Source: Eubacteriales Family XIII. Incertae Sedis bacterium (lineage in GTDB: Bacteria; Bacillota; Clostridia; Peptostreptococcales; Anaerovoracaceae). From it: 35,760 bases of DNA. The position numbers and the translations under genes are program-made. Below, in pieces: positions 24,588-32,595 of this stretch; the stretch's first letter is position 1; every line of letters begins with the position of its first letter. The notes beneath the pieces were generated by a model. It was not told the origin of the DNA. It saw only the letters and a list, made by a program, of their open reading frames with translations, and did no database searches. The stretch is from NCBI GenBank assembly GCA_031261525.1, contig JAISJM010000156.1, forward strand, positions 1 through 35,760, in the 5' to 3' direction.

Positions 24588-25637
24588 ATGAGAATGGGAA
24601 AACGAATGGAAACGAGAAAAATAGGCTGTGTGAGAATCATGACGATGACATTTGCATTGGTTCTGCTCATGACATCTGTCGTGGGTTTTAGCGGATGTGG
24701 AAAGGATAAGCTTACTCAGGATGTGAACATAATTCCACCGACATCCAAGATGCAAGAATGGAATAAAAGCTTAGCCGTTGATGAGGACGCTTCGATTCCA
24801 TTGAGTGAAACGATTCGTGGAATCAGTATCATTAAGGATGGCGCAGAAAAGTTTGGCGTGACTTATCAAGAAGATATTGGATATGCAAATTACGATTACT
24901 GGCGCGTCTTTACGCCATACAAGGGGCTTTCAAGTGTCAATACAGAAGCATTATATCAGTATATTGACAGTATCCTAATCTACAAACAAGTTGCGGAGGG
25001 CGTAAGCAAAAGCGATGCGCACATCGATGGAAGTTCAGACAAAATAATCCTTGTTTATAACGACGCACAAAGCACTAGCTCGAAAGGTGATGCGGAGCCG
25101 ACACATATCTTGACGATATGGATTGGCGATGCGGTCAATGACGAATATTATTATGTGTCATTAAATTCCGATGAAACCGTATACAAGGTTTCTTATGATC
25201 AAATCAACCACGCTTTAGATGTCAATCCCTATGATTATATCTTGAAGATACCAACGTTATTGGATATTGAGACGGTATCTCATGTGCGCATCGATATCGA
25301 TTCGAAATCCTATCTCATGAGCAGCAAAGATGATGTCTACAAGTTTGAAAAGAAAAAGGTCGACAAGAAAGAATACGATGAACTGTATGGCGCACTCTTG
25401 GGGGTCATACTCGATTCGGAGGTTTCTAGAGAATATCTCGCAGAGACGGATTTGTTGACAAGCCCAGTCCTTGGCGTAAGATATTTCCGTAAAGAGGAGC
25501 AATTATCCGATGTGACTGTTGAGTATCGAGATTACGATAAGGATCGATATTCGGTAGCAGTCAATGGTGAAACTTTCTTTACAGTAAAGAAAACCGATGT
25601 AGATGATTTGATTCTCAAGATTCAAGATGTGATGTAA
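24588..25637 (+). CDS. Predicted lipoprotein, possibly DUF4340-like
   Basis: N-terminal basic region, hydrophobic core TFALVLLMTSVVGF and lipobox FSGC with Cys37, so a membrane-anchored extracellular lipoprotein after Lgt processing. The 349-residue protein has repeated segments of the type seen in DUF4340 proteins: a YYVSLNSDETVYKVS strand pair and ISIIKDG/DYWRVFTPY elements. The family assignment is from pattern only and uncertain; biochemical function unknown. ATG 24588 follows GAGG (24579-24582), 17 bases after the regulator stop, and a terminator closes the unit. Its place at the end of the sensor-regulator operon suggests an accessory role in sensing or in the sugar system. Confidence 0.75.
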   Translation: MRMGKRMETRKIGCVRIMTMTFALVLLMTSVVGFSGCGKDKLTQDVNIIPPTSKMQEWNKSLAVDEDASIPLSETIRGISIIKDGAEKFGVTYQEDIGYANYDYWRVFTPYKGLSSVNTEALYQYIDSILIYKQVAEGVSKSDAHIDGSSDKIILVYNDAQSTSSKGDAEPTHILTIWIGDAVNDEYYYVSLNSDETVYKVSYDQINHALDVNPYDYILKIPTLLDIETVSHVRIDIDSKSYLMSSKDDVYKFEKKKVDKKEYDELYGALLGVILDSEVSREYLAETDLLTSPVLGVRYFRKEEQLSDVTVEYRDYDKDRYSVAVNGETFFTVKKTDVDDLILKIQDVM

Positions 25638-25645
25638 ATTACCTG

Positions 25646-25686
25646 CCCTTGCAATGATTCATAGGGATGATTGCAGGGGTTTTTTC
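25646..25686 (+). terminator. Intrinsic terminator ending the sensor-regulator-lipoprotein unit
   Basis: CCCTTGCAAT (25646-25655) pairs with ATTGCAGGGG (25670-25679), ten pairs including one G-T, followed by TTTTTTT from 25680. Nine bases after the lipoprotein stop. Confidence 0.9.
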
Positions 25687-25840
25687 TTTTCTTGTGAACT
25701 TAATATAATCGAAATAGTTTGAACATTAATATATGATAAAATAAATGAGTCTAGTTGATTTGTAGAATGTTTGTAGAATTTTGTTAACGTGAGGTGGTGA
25801 AATCATTACGATTAATATCATATTTTCAATTTCGATTATT

Positions 25841-28447
25841 GTGTGCTGTATCATTCTGTATATTTTGGGATTGTTATGGTTCGGTGGTAAGCGAGATGCG
25901 TGTAGCAAATGTTTCTTTACGCTGGGTGTCATCGTCTTTTTTTGGGTTCTATTGAACGCCATCGCACTGACCTCATCGGCAAGTGCATTCCCCTTTGTCT
26001 ATTCGTTGAGAATGGTCTGTATTTGTTATATTCCATTCAGCACACTTTGGCTCTTTATGAATCTAGCTTCTTCAAAATGGACGAAGTCGCGTGTGATACA
26101 AATCGTACTTCTGACGATTCCATCGCTTGATGCACTAACCGTATTGACCAATCCGCTACATAAGCTGATGTTTCTGAACTACACTTTCCCTAAACCAATC
26201 TATGGCATTCTGTTTTGGGTTCATATGGTTGTAAGTTTCACTTTTGTATTGATTGCGTTTCTATATATCATGTGGTATGTAGTCAAAAATGCGAGGAGCC
26301 AACCAATCGTAATCCTTGCAGGCATTGGCATAATTCTACCTTATTTTCTAAATGTGATGTATTCATTGGGTGGCATCATACGTTATGATATAACGCCACT
26401 GGGCTATTTTGTGACCTTTATATTGTATGCTGTTAGTTCGTTCCATTCACACCTCTTGAATTTCAGGACATTATCCTTGACGAAAATGCAGGATCTTCTT
26501 GAAGATGCCGTTCTTGTGGCACGTGAAGATGGGATTATTACCGATTACAACCAGTCTGCTGCAGACCTTTTTCCGCAGCTGGAACCTTCTGCAAGTGTCA
26601 TTTCAATCAACACAATCTTTAGCTATTTACAAGAGCAAATCCTTGATTGTCCGCCAGAATTAAAACTAGATGCCCAGTCACTTTTATCTAGTAAGATGGA
26701 AAGCATTGACACGGAATTTAGGCTTCCGATGCCAAATGGTACAGAACGAAATTATTCCATGACGGTACGCACCATGACTTCACGTGAAAAAGTTGTTGGC
26801 TGCATTGTAATGCTCTCCGATATTACGGAGCATCGCTCGATGATTTCTGAGATTCATGAGCAGAACAATAAATTGGTCGAACTGAAAGAATCTGCTGAAG
26901 CTGCTTCCATCGCAAAAAGCTCATTCTTAGCCAATATGAGTCATGAAATTCGTACCCCAATGAATGCAATTATCGGCATGACATCCATTGGTAAATCCGC
27001 TACTGACGTAGAGCGGAAGGACTATGCTTTTGAGAAGATCGAACTTGCGTCCACGCATCTTCTAGGCGTCATCAATGATATCTTGGACATGTCCAAAATT
27101 GAGGCAGGCAAATTAGAACTATCTCATTCGGAATTTAGTTTTGAAAAAATGTTGCAAAAAGTTGCAGGTGTCATCAATTTCCGCATGGAGGAAAAACAAC
27201 AGAATTTTGCGGTTCACATTGACCGAAAGATACCATCTTATCTAATTGGTGATGACCAAAGGCTGGCACAAGTAATCACCAATTTGCTTTCCAATGCCGT
27301 GAAATTCACGCCAGCGCAAGGTTCCATTCGTCTGAATACCCAACTATTATCATCCGATCAAGATGGGGATACAATTCAGATGGAAGTAATCGATACAGGC
27401 ATCGGCTTGAGCCCTGAACAACAGAGCAAATTGTTCAGTTCATTCCAACAGGCAGAGGGAAGTACTTCGCGCAAGTTTGGTGGCACGGGATTGGGGCTTG
27501 CCATCTCCAAACATATTGTTGAGATGATGGGTGGCACGATTTGGATTCAATCAGAACTTGGCAAGGGCGCAACCTTTACCTTTACGGTTAAGATGAAACA
27601 TGCTGATTCCGTTCACCATCAGCCAGCCGTCCTATCATGGAACAATTTGCGTACACTGGTTGTAGATGATGATGAAAGCGTTTTAGAATATTTCGAAGAA
27701 AACATGGTTTCAAATGGCGCGAGTTGCGACACTGCGATTTGTGGTAAGAATGCGCTTTCCGATATTGATCGGTATGGCGACTACGATATCTACTTTGTAG
27801 ATTTAAAGATGCCTGATATGGATGGGATTGAATTGACACGCCGCATTAAAGCTTCCCGCGTAAGTACAAATAATCCCGTCGTCATCATGATTTCTGGTAC
27901 TGAATGGAGCACAATTGCGGATGAGGCAAAATCCGCTGGCGTAGATAAATTCCTTCAGAAGCCATTATTCCCATCCGATATTATTGATATTGTGAACGAA
28001 TGTCTCGGCACGAGCGAGCTAGATTCCGCGAATCAGCTTCCTCTCGACGAAGTAGATGATTTTGCAAATTTCCAATTGCTACTCGCTGAGGATGTGGAGA
28101 TTAATCGCGAAATTCTAATGGCTCTGTTAGAGTCAACACAGATTCAGATTGATTGTGCAGAAAATGGAGAAGAAGCACTCCGAATGTTCCGCACCAACCC
28201 AGAACGTTACGATATGATTTTCATGGACGTGCAAATGCCAAAGATGGATGGCTACGAAGCGACACGCAAAATTCGTGATCTAAACATCCCAAATGCGAAA
28301 GATATCCCGATTGTTGCGATGACAGCCAATGTATTTAAAGAAGATATTGAACACTGCCTCGCCTGTGGTATGAACGACCATGTCGGCAAACCGCTCGATA
28401 TCGATGATGTGCTTCATGTGTTACGTCGATATGTTGGGCATAAATGA
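25841..28447 (+). CDS. Hybrid histidine kinase with 7TM sensor and two receiver domains
   Basis: Membrane sensor with seven N-terminal hydrophobic segments (to about residue 205) of the HisKA_7TM kind, a PAS-like segment (about 215-330), a HisKA dimerisation domain with His368 in NMSHEIRTPMN, an ATPase domain (NLLSNAVKF, DTGIGLS, GGTGLGLAISKHIVEMMGG), a first receiver (VVDDDES, Asp654 in FVDLKMPDMDG) and a second receiver (LAEDVEINR, Asp796 in FMDVQMPKMDG, Lys in GKPLD). It has no output domain, so it probably relays to another protein. Start uncertain: GTG 25841 (868 residues) has no ribosome binding site and cuts into the first membrane helix. The frame is open back to 25793, where GAGGTGG (25791-25797) sits correctly for ATC 25802 or ATT 25805. 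No terminator is evident after the stop. Confidence 0.9.
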   Translation: MCCIILYILGLLWFGGKRDACSKCFFTLGVIVFFWVLLNAIALTSSASAFPFVYSLRMVCICYIPFSTLWLFMNLASSKWTKSRVIQIVLLTIPSLDALTVLTNPLHKLMFLNYTFPKPIYGILFWVHMVVSFTFVLIAFLYIMWYVVKNARSQPIVILAGIGIILPYFLNVMYSLGGIIRYDITPLGYFVTFILYAVSSFHSHLLNFRTLSLTKMQDLLEDAVLVAREDGIITDYNQSAADLFPQLEPSASVISINTIFSYLQEQILDCPPELKLDAQSLLSSKMESIDTEFRLPMPNGTERNYSMTVRTMTSREKVVGCIVMLSDITEHRSMISEIHEQNNKLVELKESAEAASIAKSSFLANMSHEIRTPMNAIIGMTSIGKSATDVERKDYAFEKIELASTHLLGVINDILDMSKIEAGKLELSHSEFSFEKMLQKVAGVINFRMEEKQQNFAVHIDRKIPSYLIGDDQRLAQVITNLLSNAVKFTPAQGSIRLNTQLLSSDQDGDTIQMEVIDTGIGLSPEQQSKLFSSFQQAEGSTSRKFGGTGLGLAISKHIVEMMGGTIWIQSELGKGATFTFTVKMKHADSVHHQPAVLSWNNLRTLVVDDDESVLEYFEENMVSNGASCDTAICGKNALSDIDRYGDYDIYFVDLKMPDMDGIELTRRIKASRVSTNNPVVIMISGTEWSTIADEAKSAGVDKFLQKPLFPSDIIDIVNECLGTSELDSANQLPLDEVDDFANFQLLLAEDVEINREILMALLESTQIQIDCAENGEEALRMFRTNPERYDMIFMDVQMPKMDGYEATRKIRDLNIPNAKDIPIVAMTANVFKEDIEHCLACGMNDHVGKPLDIDDVLHVLRRYVGHK

Positions 28448-28501
28448 CATATATAGGAATAATTTCTGTATAGAATTGCAAATAAAAATGTTAAAAAGTA
28501 C

Positions 28502-28530
28502 TTGCGCAATGGCAAATATCCTGTTATAAT
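28502..28530 (+). promoter_or_regulatory. Promoter of tRNA-Leu
   Basis: TTGCGC (28502-28507) and a perfect TATAAT (28525-28530) with a 17-base spacer, 14 bases before the mature tRNA 5' end. Confidence 0.6.
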
Positions 28531-28544
28531 CTTTATTGTTGTGC

Positions 28545-28627
28545 GCGCGTGTGGCGGAACTGGCAGACGCGCTAGATTTAGGTTCTAGTGGGAGACCGTG
28601 GGGGTTCAAGTCCCTCCACGCGCACCA
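28545..28627 (+). tRNA. tRNA-Leu (anticodon UAG)
   Basis: The acceptor arm GCGCGTG (28545-28551) pairs with CACGCGC (28617-28623), followed by A and an encoded CCA end. The anticodon arm CTAGA-loop-TCTAG has loop TTTAGGT, giving anticodon UAG for CUN leucine codons. The long variable arm typical of tRNA-Leu and a T-loop TTCAAGT are present. It is 83 bases long. A decayed mobile region begins about 240 bases downstream, consistent with the tRNA gene serving as an integration site. Confidence 0.96.
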
Positions 28628-28631
28628 ATGT

Positions 28632-28667
28632 AAAACCCTTGTGATTGCAACGATCGCAAGGGTTTTT
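28632..28667 (+). terminator. Intrinsic terminator after tRNA-Leu
   Basis: AAAACCCTTG (28632-28641) pairs with CAAGGGTTTT (28657-28666) and ends in a run of T. Four bases after the CCA end. Confidence 0.85.
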
Positions 28668-28817
28668 CTTTACCCTGAAATCGATGGCGCTACAACAAAA
28701 AGTAGTCATTTAGGGGCAATATTGGTCTAAATAGACAACACATGTGACAACAAATTTGTATGTATTTGGCAATTATTCTGGTAAAATTGAATCGATATCG
28801 ACGCATATTATTACGAT

Positions 28818-28849
28818 ACTGACCTTACAGATGTGAGGTCAGTTTTTTA
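28818..28849 (+). terminator. Terminator-like hairpin before the parA remnant
   Basis: ACTGACCT (28818-28825) pairs with AGGTCAGT (28836-28843), with further weak pairs, followed by TTTTTT. It precedes the parA ribosome binding site by about 10 bases. It may belong to the mobile element as an attenuator. The rest of 28668-28869 shows nothing I can assign. Confidence 0.6.
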
Positions 28850-28869
28850 TTTTTTGAAAGGAGTCCATA

Positions 28870-29511
28870 ATGACTAAAGTGATCGCAATATCAAATCAAG
28901 AAGGTGGGGTTGGTAAAACTACGACAGCATTCAATCTCGCAGCGGCACTTACCATCTAAAGAGGAATATTTGAGAGAATGTAAGCACTACGCTTTAATTC
29001 CTGCAAATATAAAATTAGCAGCAACAGAGATGAAACTACGAGACGAGCTAGGTGGCGAGAAAGTTTTGCAAACTTCCTCGAGAATGTGAAAAATAATTTC
29101 GATTATGTATTGCTCGACTGCAATCCAAATCTTGGTATGCTTACAATCAATGCACTTGCGGCGGCCAATACTGTCATCATTCCAGTAAGTACCCAACTCT
29201 GGTCTGCGAGTGGTCTCAATGCTTTGCTGCAAACGATATTAAAAGTTAAGAAGATGATTAACCGTGAACTGGACATTGAGGGTGTATTATTAACACAGAC
29301 ACATGAGAATACGATTCTTGACCGTGAGATGGTGGATATCGTAAACAACACATTTGGATCAACGATAAAAATATTCGATACATCGATTCCATACACAACA
29401 AAGATTGGTATGGCAAACAAGAAAAGTACGAGCATTATCGACTATGACAAAAATAGCAAAGCTGCTCATGCATTTATTGATTTTGCATCAGAACTAATGA
29501 ATCTAGCTTAA
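28870..29511 (+). pseudogene. parA: Broken ParA-family partition ATPase
   Basis: Starts well, with AAAGGAG before ATG 28870 and an intact Walker A ([18 protein letters not shown]), but the frame ends at TAA 28957. The following conserved text ([27 protein letters not shown]) continues in a second frame to about 29068. The next part (NNFDYVLLDCNPNLGMLTIN, then the C-terminal half through VDIVNNTFGS to a stop at 29511) is in a third frame. The segment that normally joins Walker A to SKEEYL, including the DLDPQ switch region, is missing. So there is an internal deletion of roughly 200 bases plus a one-base loss near 29067. The last 141 residues (from ATG 29086) are an uninterrupted frame but lack the ATP-binding loop. 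Non-functional as a partition ATPase. Confidence 0.85.
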
Positions 29512-29527
29512 AGAAGGAGTGTGTAAA

Positions 29528-29640
29528 ATGGCTGAAGAAAATATATGGGGATTCGGAGTACCGAAGGGATCAATGGACCTGTCAAACTTGAATATGAGAT
29601 TGTAGAGTTCTATAAAATGGAGGATTTTCCGCATCATTGA
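29528..29640 (+). pseudogene. Short remnant, possibly of a ParB-like gene
   Basis: AAGGAG precedes ATG 29528, giving only MAEENIWGFGVPKGSMDLSN plus five more residues before TAG. In another frame the text YEIVEFYKMEDFPHH runs on to TGA at 29638-29640; it resembles the early segment of ParB-type proteins that names a key DNA-binding partner sequence, but identity is weak. Position directly after parA supports the reading. From 29641 to 29838 I see only fragmentary coding-like text and no supportable gene. Confidence 0.35.
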
Positions 29641-29838
29641 TACATTAAAAGATAATCCCTATAATCCATCGGATGGATTTTTGATGCTCGTTCCGTGCTT
29701 TGAAAATATGTGCTCTCGGCGAATTAGCTTGCAGCACCACATTGTATATAAAGTAACTCGCAGGAAAAAAATCGTAAAAATCTATTCCACATGGGATAGG
29801 TAGTCATTTCGCATACAACTGAATACAAGGGAGAATAC

Positions 29839-30237
29839 ATGTCAAACTTTACTAGGATTAAGTCATCGGGCTCGCTTGCATATTCATACTTTAGATTGCC
29901 AAAGGCATTGTTTACGGACAAGGAACGCTTTGCCGGCATATCAGTTGATGCGATACTTCTATACTCAATATTTCTGGACAGAACTGCTCTATCAATTAAG
30001 CATGAATGGATTGATGAAAATGATGACGTGTATATCATCGCACCACATAAGGAAATGCAAGATCTAACAGGTTTCAGCAAGAATAAAATAGGTAGACTAT
30101 ACAACGAATTATTAGAAGTAATGTTAATATCCCTCGAATCTCAAGGCATAAGTAAACCAAACCGAATGTATGTAAACGTCATAGAAAACGTTGAATTGTC
30201 AACATCCTCATCGATGCCCCAAAACAGGGAGTCCTGA
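29839..30237 (+). pseudogene. repA: Replication initiator RepA, N-terminal part
   Basis: RepA_N-type initiator domain: YFRLPKALFTDKERFAGISV, then DAILLYSIFLDRTALSIKHEW, IDENDDVYII, KEMQDLTGFSKNKIGRLYNE and a SKPNRMYVNVIE strand typical of the winged-helix fold of plasmid and ICE initiators. AAGGGAG precedes ATG 29839. The frame stops at TGA 30235 in a short tandem repeat, and the rest of the protein continues in another frame (next entry), so the 132-residue product is truncated. These initiators bind iterated sites inside their own gene; the tandem copy at 30213-30258 lies where such sites can occur. Confidence 0.8.
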
Positions 30238-30258
30238 TGCTCCAAAACAGGGAGGAAA
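30213..30258 (+). repeat. Tandem 23-base repeat inside repA
   Basis: Two adjacent copies of GATGC(C/T)CCAAAACAGGGAG plus 4 bases, at 30213-30235 and 30236-30258. In an intact gene each would encode D-A-P-K-Q-G. The frameshift falls within this tract. It may be the remains of an iteron-type origin, as initiators of this kind often have repeats in their coding sequence. Confidence 0.55.
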
Positions 30259-30673
30259 CGAACTTGACACTAATAATCTTGAATTAATCTATCTTGAAAG
30301 AATTAACATAAAGAAACAACATGACGAGGATCTATATGAGACGGTTATGAAAAACACCAATTTTTATGAGCTTTGTGAAAGCAGCAATGAACTCAATACA
30401 AAATATTTTGGTATGAAACGAGCAAAGAAATCTGTAGGTATCTACTGGCATATTGAGAATGCAATTCGTCATGTAATGCTATCAGAGGATGACAAGAAAT
30501 TCTCAATCAATGGTGAAATGAAAAAAGGACAAGAGGTCAAACGAGACTTCTTGTCACTTACTGAAAAACAGATTTACTATACGCATGATGTAATTTCTAC
30601 ACGAAAGACGGAACCGACACATATTCTTGCGTATACTGTTAGTCTCTTGTGGAATACAGTTTCGTGCGGTTGA
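30233..30673 (+). pseudogene. Replication initiator RepA, C-terminal part in a shifted frame
   Basis: Continues the upstream initiator after the frameshift, from PDAPKQGGNELDTNNLE onward. About 146 residues follow, with a helical, charged character. The C-terminal segment (SLTEKQIYYTHDVISTRKTE, then ILAYTVSLLWN) resembles the terminal domain found after RepA_N in these initiators, though degenerate. No ribosome binding site or good start belongs to it. It ends 17 bases before the convergent restriction gene. Confidence 0.5.
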
Positions 30674-30690
30674 TGGTAGGGGCGGATTGA

Positions 30691-32550
30691 CTACAGCGTA
30701 TTCATGATATTGAGCAGACTCTGATAATTATCAACATCGTGGTACTTCACCTTACTTGTGGAAAGCTCATTGAACAGCTTCCGTGCGCAAGATATCTTTG
30801 CTTTTTCAATCGGGCGTAGGTTCATACTGTCCATTGTACCTTTGGTTTCAGCGAGGAAGTAGATATGCTTTACCGTGCCCTCATTGAACGCAATAGCCCA
30901 ATCAGGTGCGTAATTGCCCACAGGAGTCGGTATTTGGAAGCCACGCGGCAATTTGGCGTATACAGCCACTTCTGTTGCAGTATCTAAATCTTGTGCAAAT
31001 CGGCGCTCCACACTTTGATCAGCTAAACCATCTGTAAACACATAGTCCTGAATATGCTTGTTTGCCTTGAACGCTTTATCAAAACTCTGTGAGTGTTTTT
31101 CTGCCGTGAAGATGCCGCTATCATATTCACCATCAATTTGATTATAGGATATGTGATCTACGATCATGGTGGCCTTTTGTTCTTTGATGAGCTTAATGAC
31201 CTTTGATATGAATTCTTCCGGATTATTCTTGAACATCGATAAATGGGGTGCGTCGAGTCTTCCTAGAATTGCTCCTACTGTTTTCCTAGTCAATGTTGCA
31301 CCAACAGCTATCTTTCCAATGAGATCGTACTTTATCTGACTGATTTCTGCATGTTTCAGTGTTCGGGTTTTACTTGATTCACTGTAAAATGCCTCGGAAT
31401 CATTAATCATAGTGGCACTAAGAATATCGTGCTGAAAACCCGAGGTCGTTGTATATTGCAACTCTGAAACGTAAAGTTCATTCGAAATTGCTGCACTTGC
31501 TTTATCGATCAATTCCGCACTATCAAAATCAACGGTATAAGCATATTTATGATTGATGTAATTCCAGAGTGTCTGGAACTCTTTTTTATAAAAGTTGTCG
31601 TTAAGTGCATTCTCCTGAATTTTTGTTCTATTACCGTCCTCTATCATGCTGTCAAGAACGCTATCATCGAATACGCCCTGAATCAAAGTATGAATCCCAT
31701 CTGCCATTGGTATCAATTCATCCGGTAATGAGGCAAGGCAACCATTTTCGGCATCTGTCCTATACGCGTCAGTGACGTTATCATCATTGTCTACATAATC
31801 ATTTTTCAACAAATAACGATAAATTTCCTTTGCTTGCTTTGAATCTAAGATAACAGGTTCTTCACCCAACAGAACTGTCTTGCCATCAAAATACTCTATT
31901 GTGGCTTTTGATGGACGGTCGTAAAGGATGTCCTTTATCTGTTTCTGCAAGTCACCCACAAATCCCTTGTAACTTTCGCTTGCAATGACTGTGAGCATAT
32001 TAACTTTATGAACAGTCTCACCGAGAGAATCAGCATCCATGCGATTACCACCTTGATTGACGCAAAGCCGCAGTCCACGCCCAACCTCTTGGCGTTTCAT
32101 CGTCGCCTGGTCAGAGTGCTTGAGTGTGCAAATCTGAAATACGTTAGGGTTGTCCCACCCCTCCCGGAGAGCGGAATGTGAAAATATAAATCGTGTAGGT
32201 TCTTCAAAGCTAAGCAAGCGCTCCTTGTTTTTGAGGATCAAATCGTAGGCTGAAATATCATCAGAAAATTCACTTCCACGCTTCAGCTTACTGTTGACTG
32301 GCTGGCCTGTTTTCTTATCAATACTGAAGTAGCCTTTATGCGTTTGTGCAACATCAATTTGCTTCAAATATTTCTGATATGGCGTATCCAAAAGTGTAGT
32401 ATACTCGTTCAGTACACTGATATACTCCTGCTCAAACATCTGTCCATATTCGCTTGGGATTTCGTTGCCGTCATCATCATATACACGATACTTAGCAACC
32501 TCATCAATAAAGAATAGGGAAAGTGTCTTGATCCCCATGTTAAACAGCAC
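30691..32550 (-). CDS. Type III restriction enzyme Res, C-terminal part after an in-frame stop
   Basis: Same reading frame as the N-terminal part upstream, separated only by one TGA (32596-32598) and 15 further codons. It contains the second helicase lobe, SHSALREGWDNPNVFQICTL and QEVGRGLRLCVNQ (motif VI), and a C-terminal PD-(D/E)xK nuclease domain with APDWAIAF and LAETKG. A GTG at 32550 has GGAGG just upstream but only 2 bases away; an ATG four codons later has looser spacing. Re-initiation is therefore possible but not assured. If not translated, the restriction activity is lost while the methyltransferase could remain active. 619 residues from the GTG. Confidence 0.8.
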   Translation of the reverse strand: MLFNMGIKTLSLFFIDEVAKYRVYDDDGNEIPSEYGQMFEQEYISVLNEYTTLLDTPYQKYLKQIDVAQTHKGYFSIDKKTGQPVNSKLKRGSEFSDDISAYDLILKNKERLLSFEEPTRFIFSHSALREGWDNPNVFQICTLKHSDQATMKRQEVGRGLRLCVNQGGNRMDADSLGETVHKVNMLTVIASESYKGFVGDLQKQIKDILYDRPSKATIEYFDGKTVLLGEEPVILDSKQAKEIYRYLLKNDYVDNDDNVTDAYRTDAENGCLASLPDELIPMADGIHTLIQGVFDDSVLDSMIEDGNRTKIQENALNDNFYKKEFQTLWNYINHKYAYTVDFDSAELIDKASAAISNELYVSELQYTTTSGFQHDILSATMINDSEAFYSESSKTRTLKHAEISQIKYDLIGKIAVGATLTRKTVGAILGRLDAPHLSMFKNNPEEFISKVIKLIKEQKATMIVDHISYNQIDGEYDSGIFTAEKHSQSFDKAFKANKHIQDYVFTDGLADQSVERRFAQDLDTATEVAVYAKLPRGFQIPTPVGNYAPDWAIAFNEGTVKHIYFLAETKGTMDSMNLRPIEKAKISCARKLFNELSTSKVKYHDVDNYQSLLNIMNTL

Positions 32551-32595
32551 TTCCTCCTTCTCAAAATGGGAGAGGATGGTTTCTCTGATTTGGAT

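Larger units (their letters stand above)
28870..30673 (+). mobile_element. Decayed plasmid/ICE replication-partition module
   Basis: Three successive remnants (ParA-type ATPase, a ParB-like scrap, RepA_N-type initiator) in the order seen in plasmids and integrative elements of Clostridia lie just downstream of a tRNA-Leu gene. Every one is broken by deletion, stop or frameshift. No integrase, relaxase or second attachment site is visible in the window, so the element's limits are unknown. The module abuts the convergent type III restriction operon with only 17 bases between. Confidence 0.5.

Noticed and set aside
28545-28627. Second copy of the tRNA 3' end as an attachment site in this window
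   Set aside because: I looked for the TTCAAGTCCCTCCACGCGC end downstream and did not find it before the window edge.
28904-29089. 61-residue frame as a gene
   Set aside because: Its first part is an out-of-frame reading of parA Walker A DNA and its second part is a fragment of the parA body; it is a product of the deletion.
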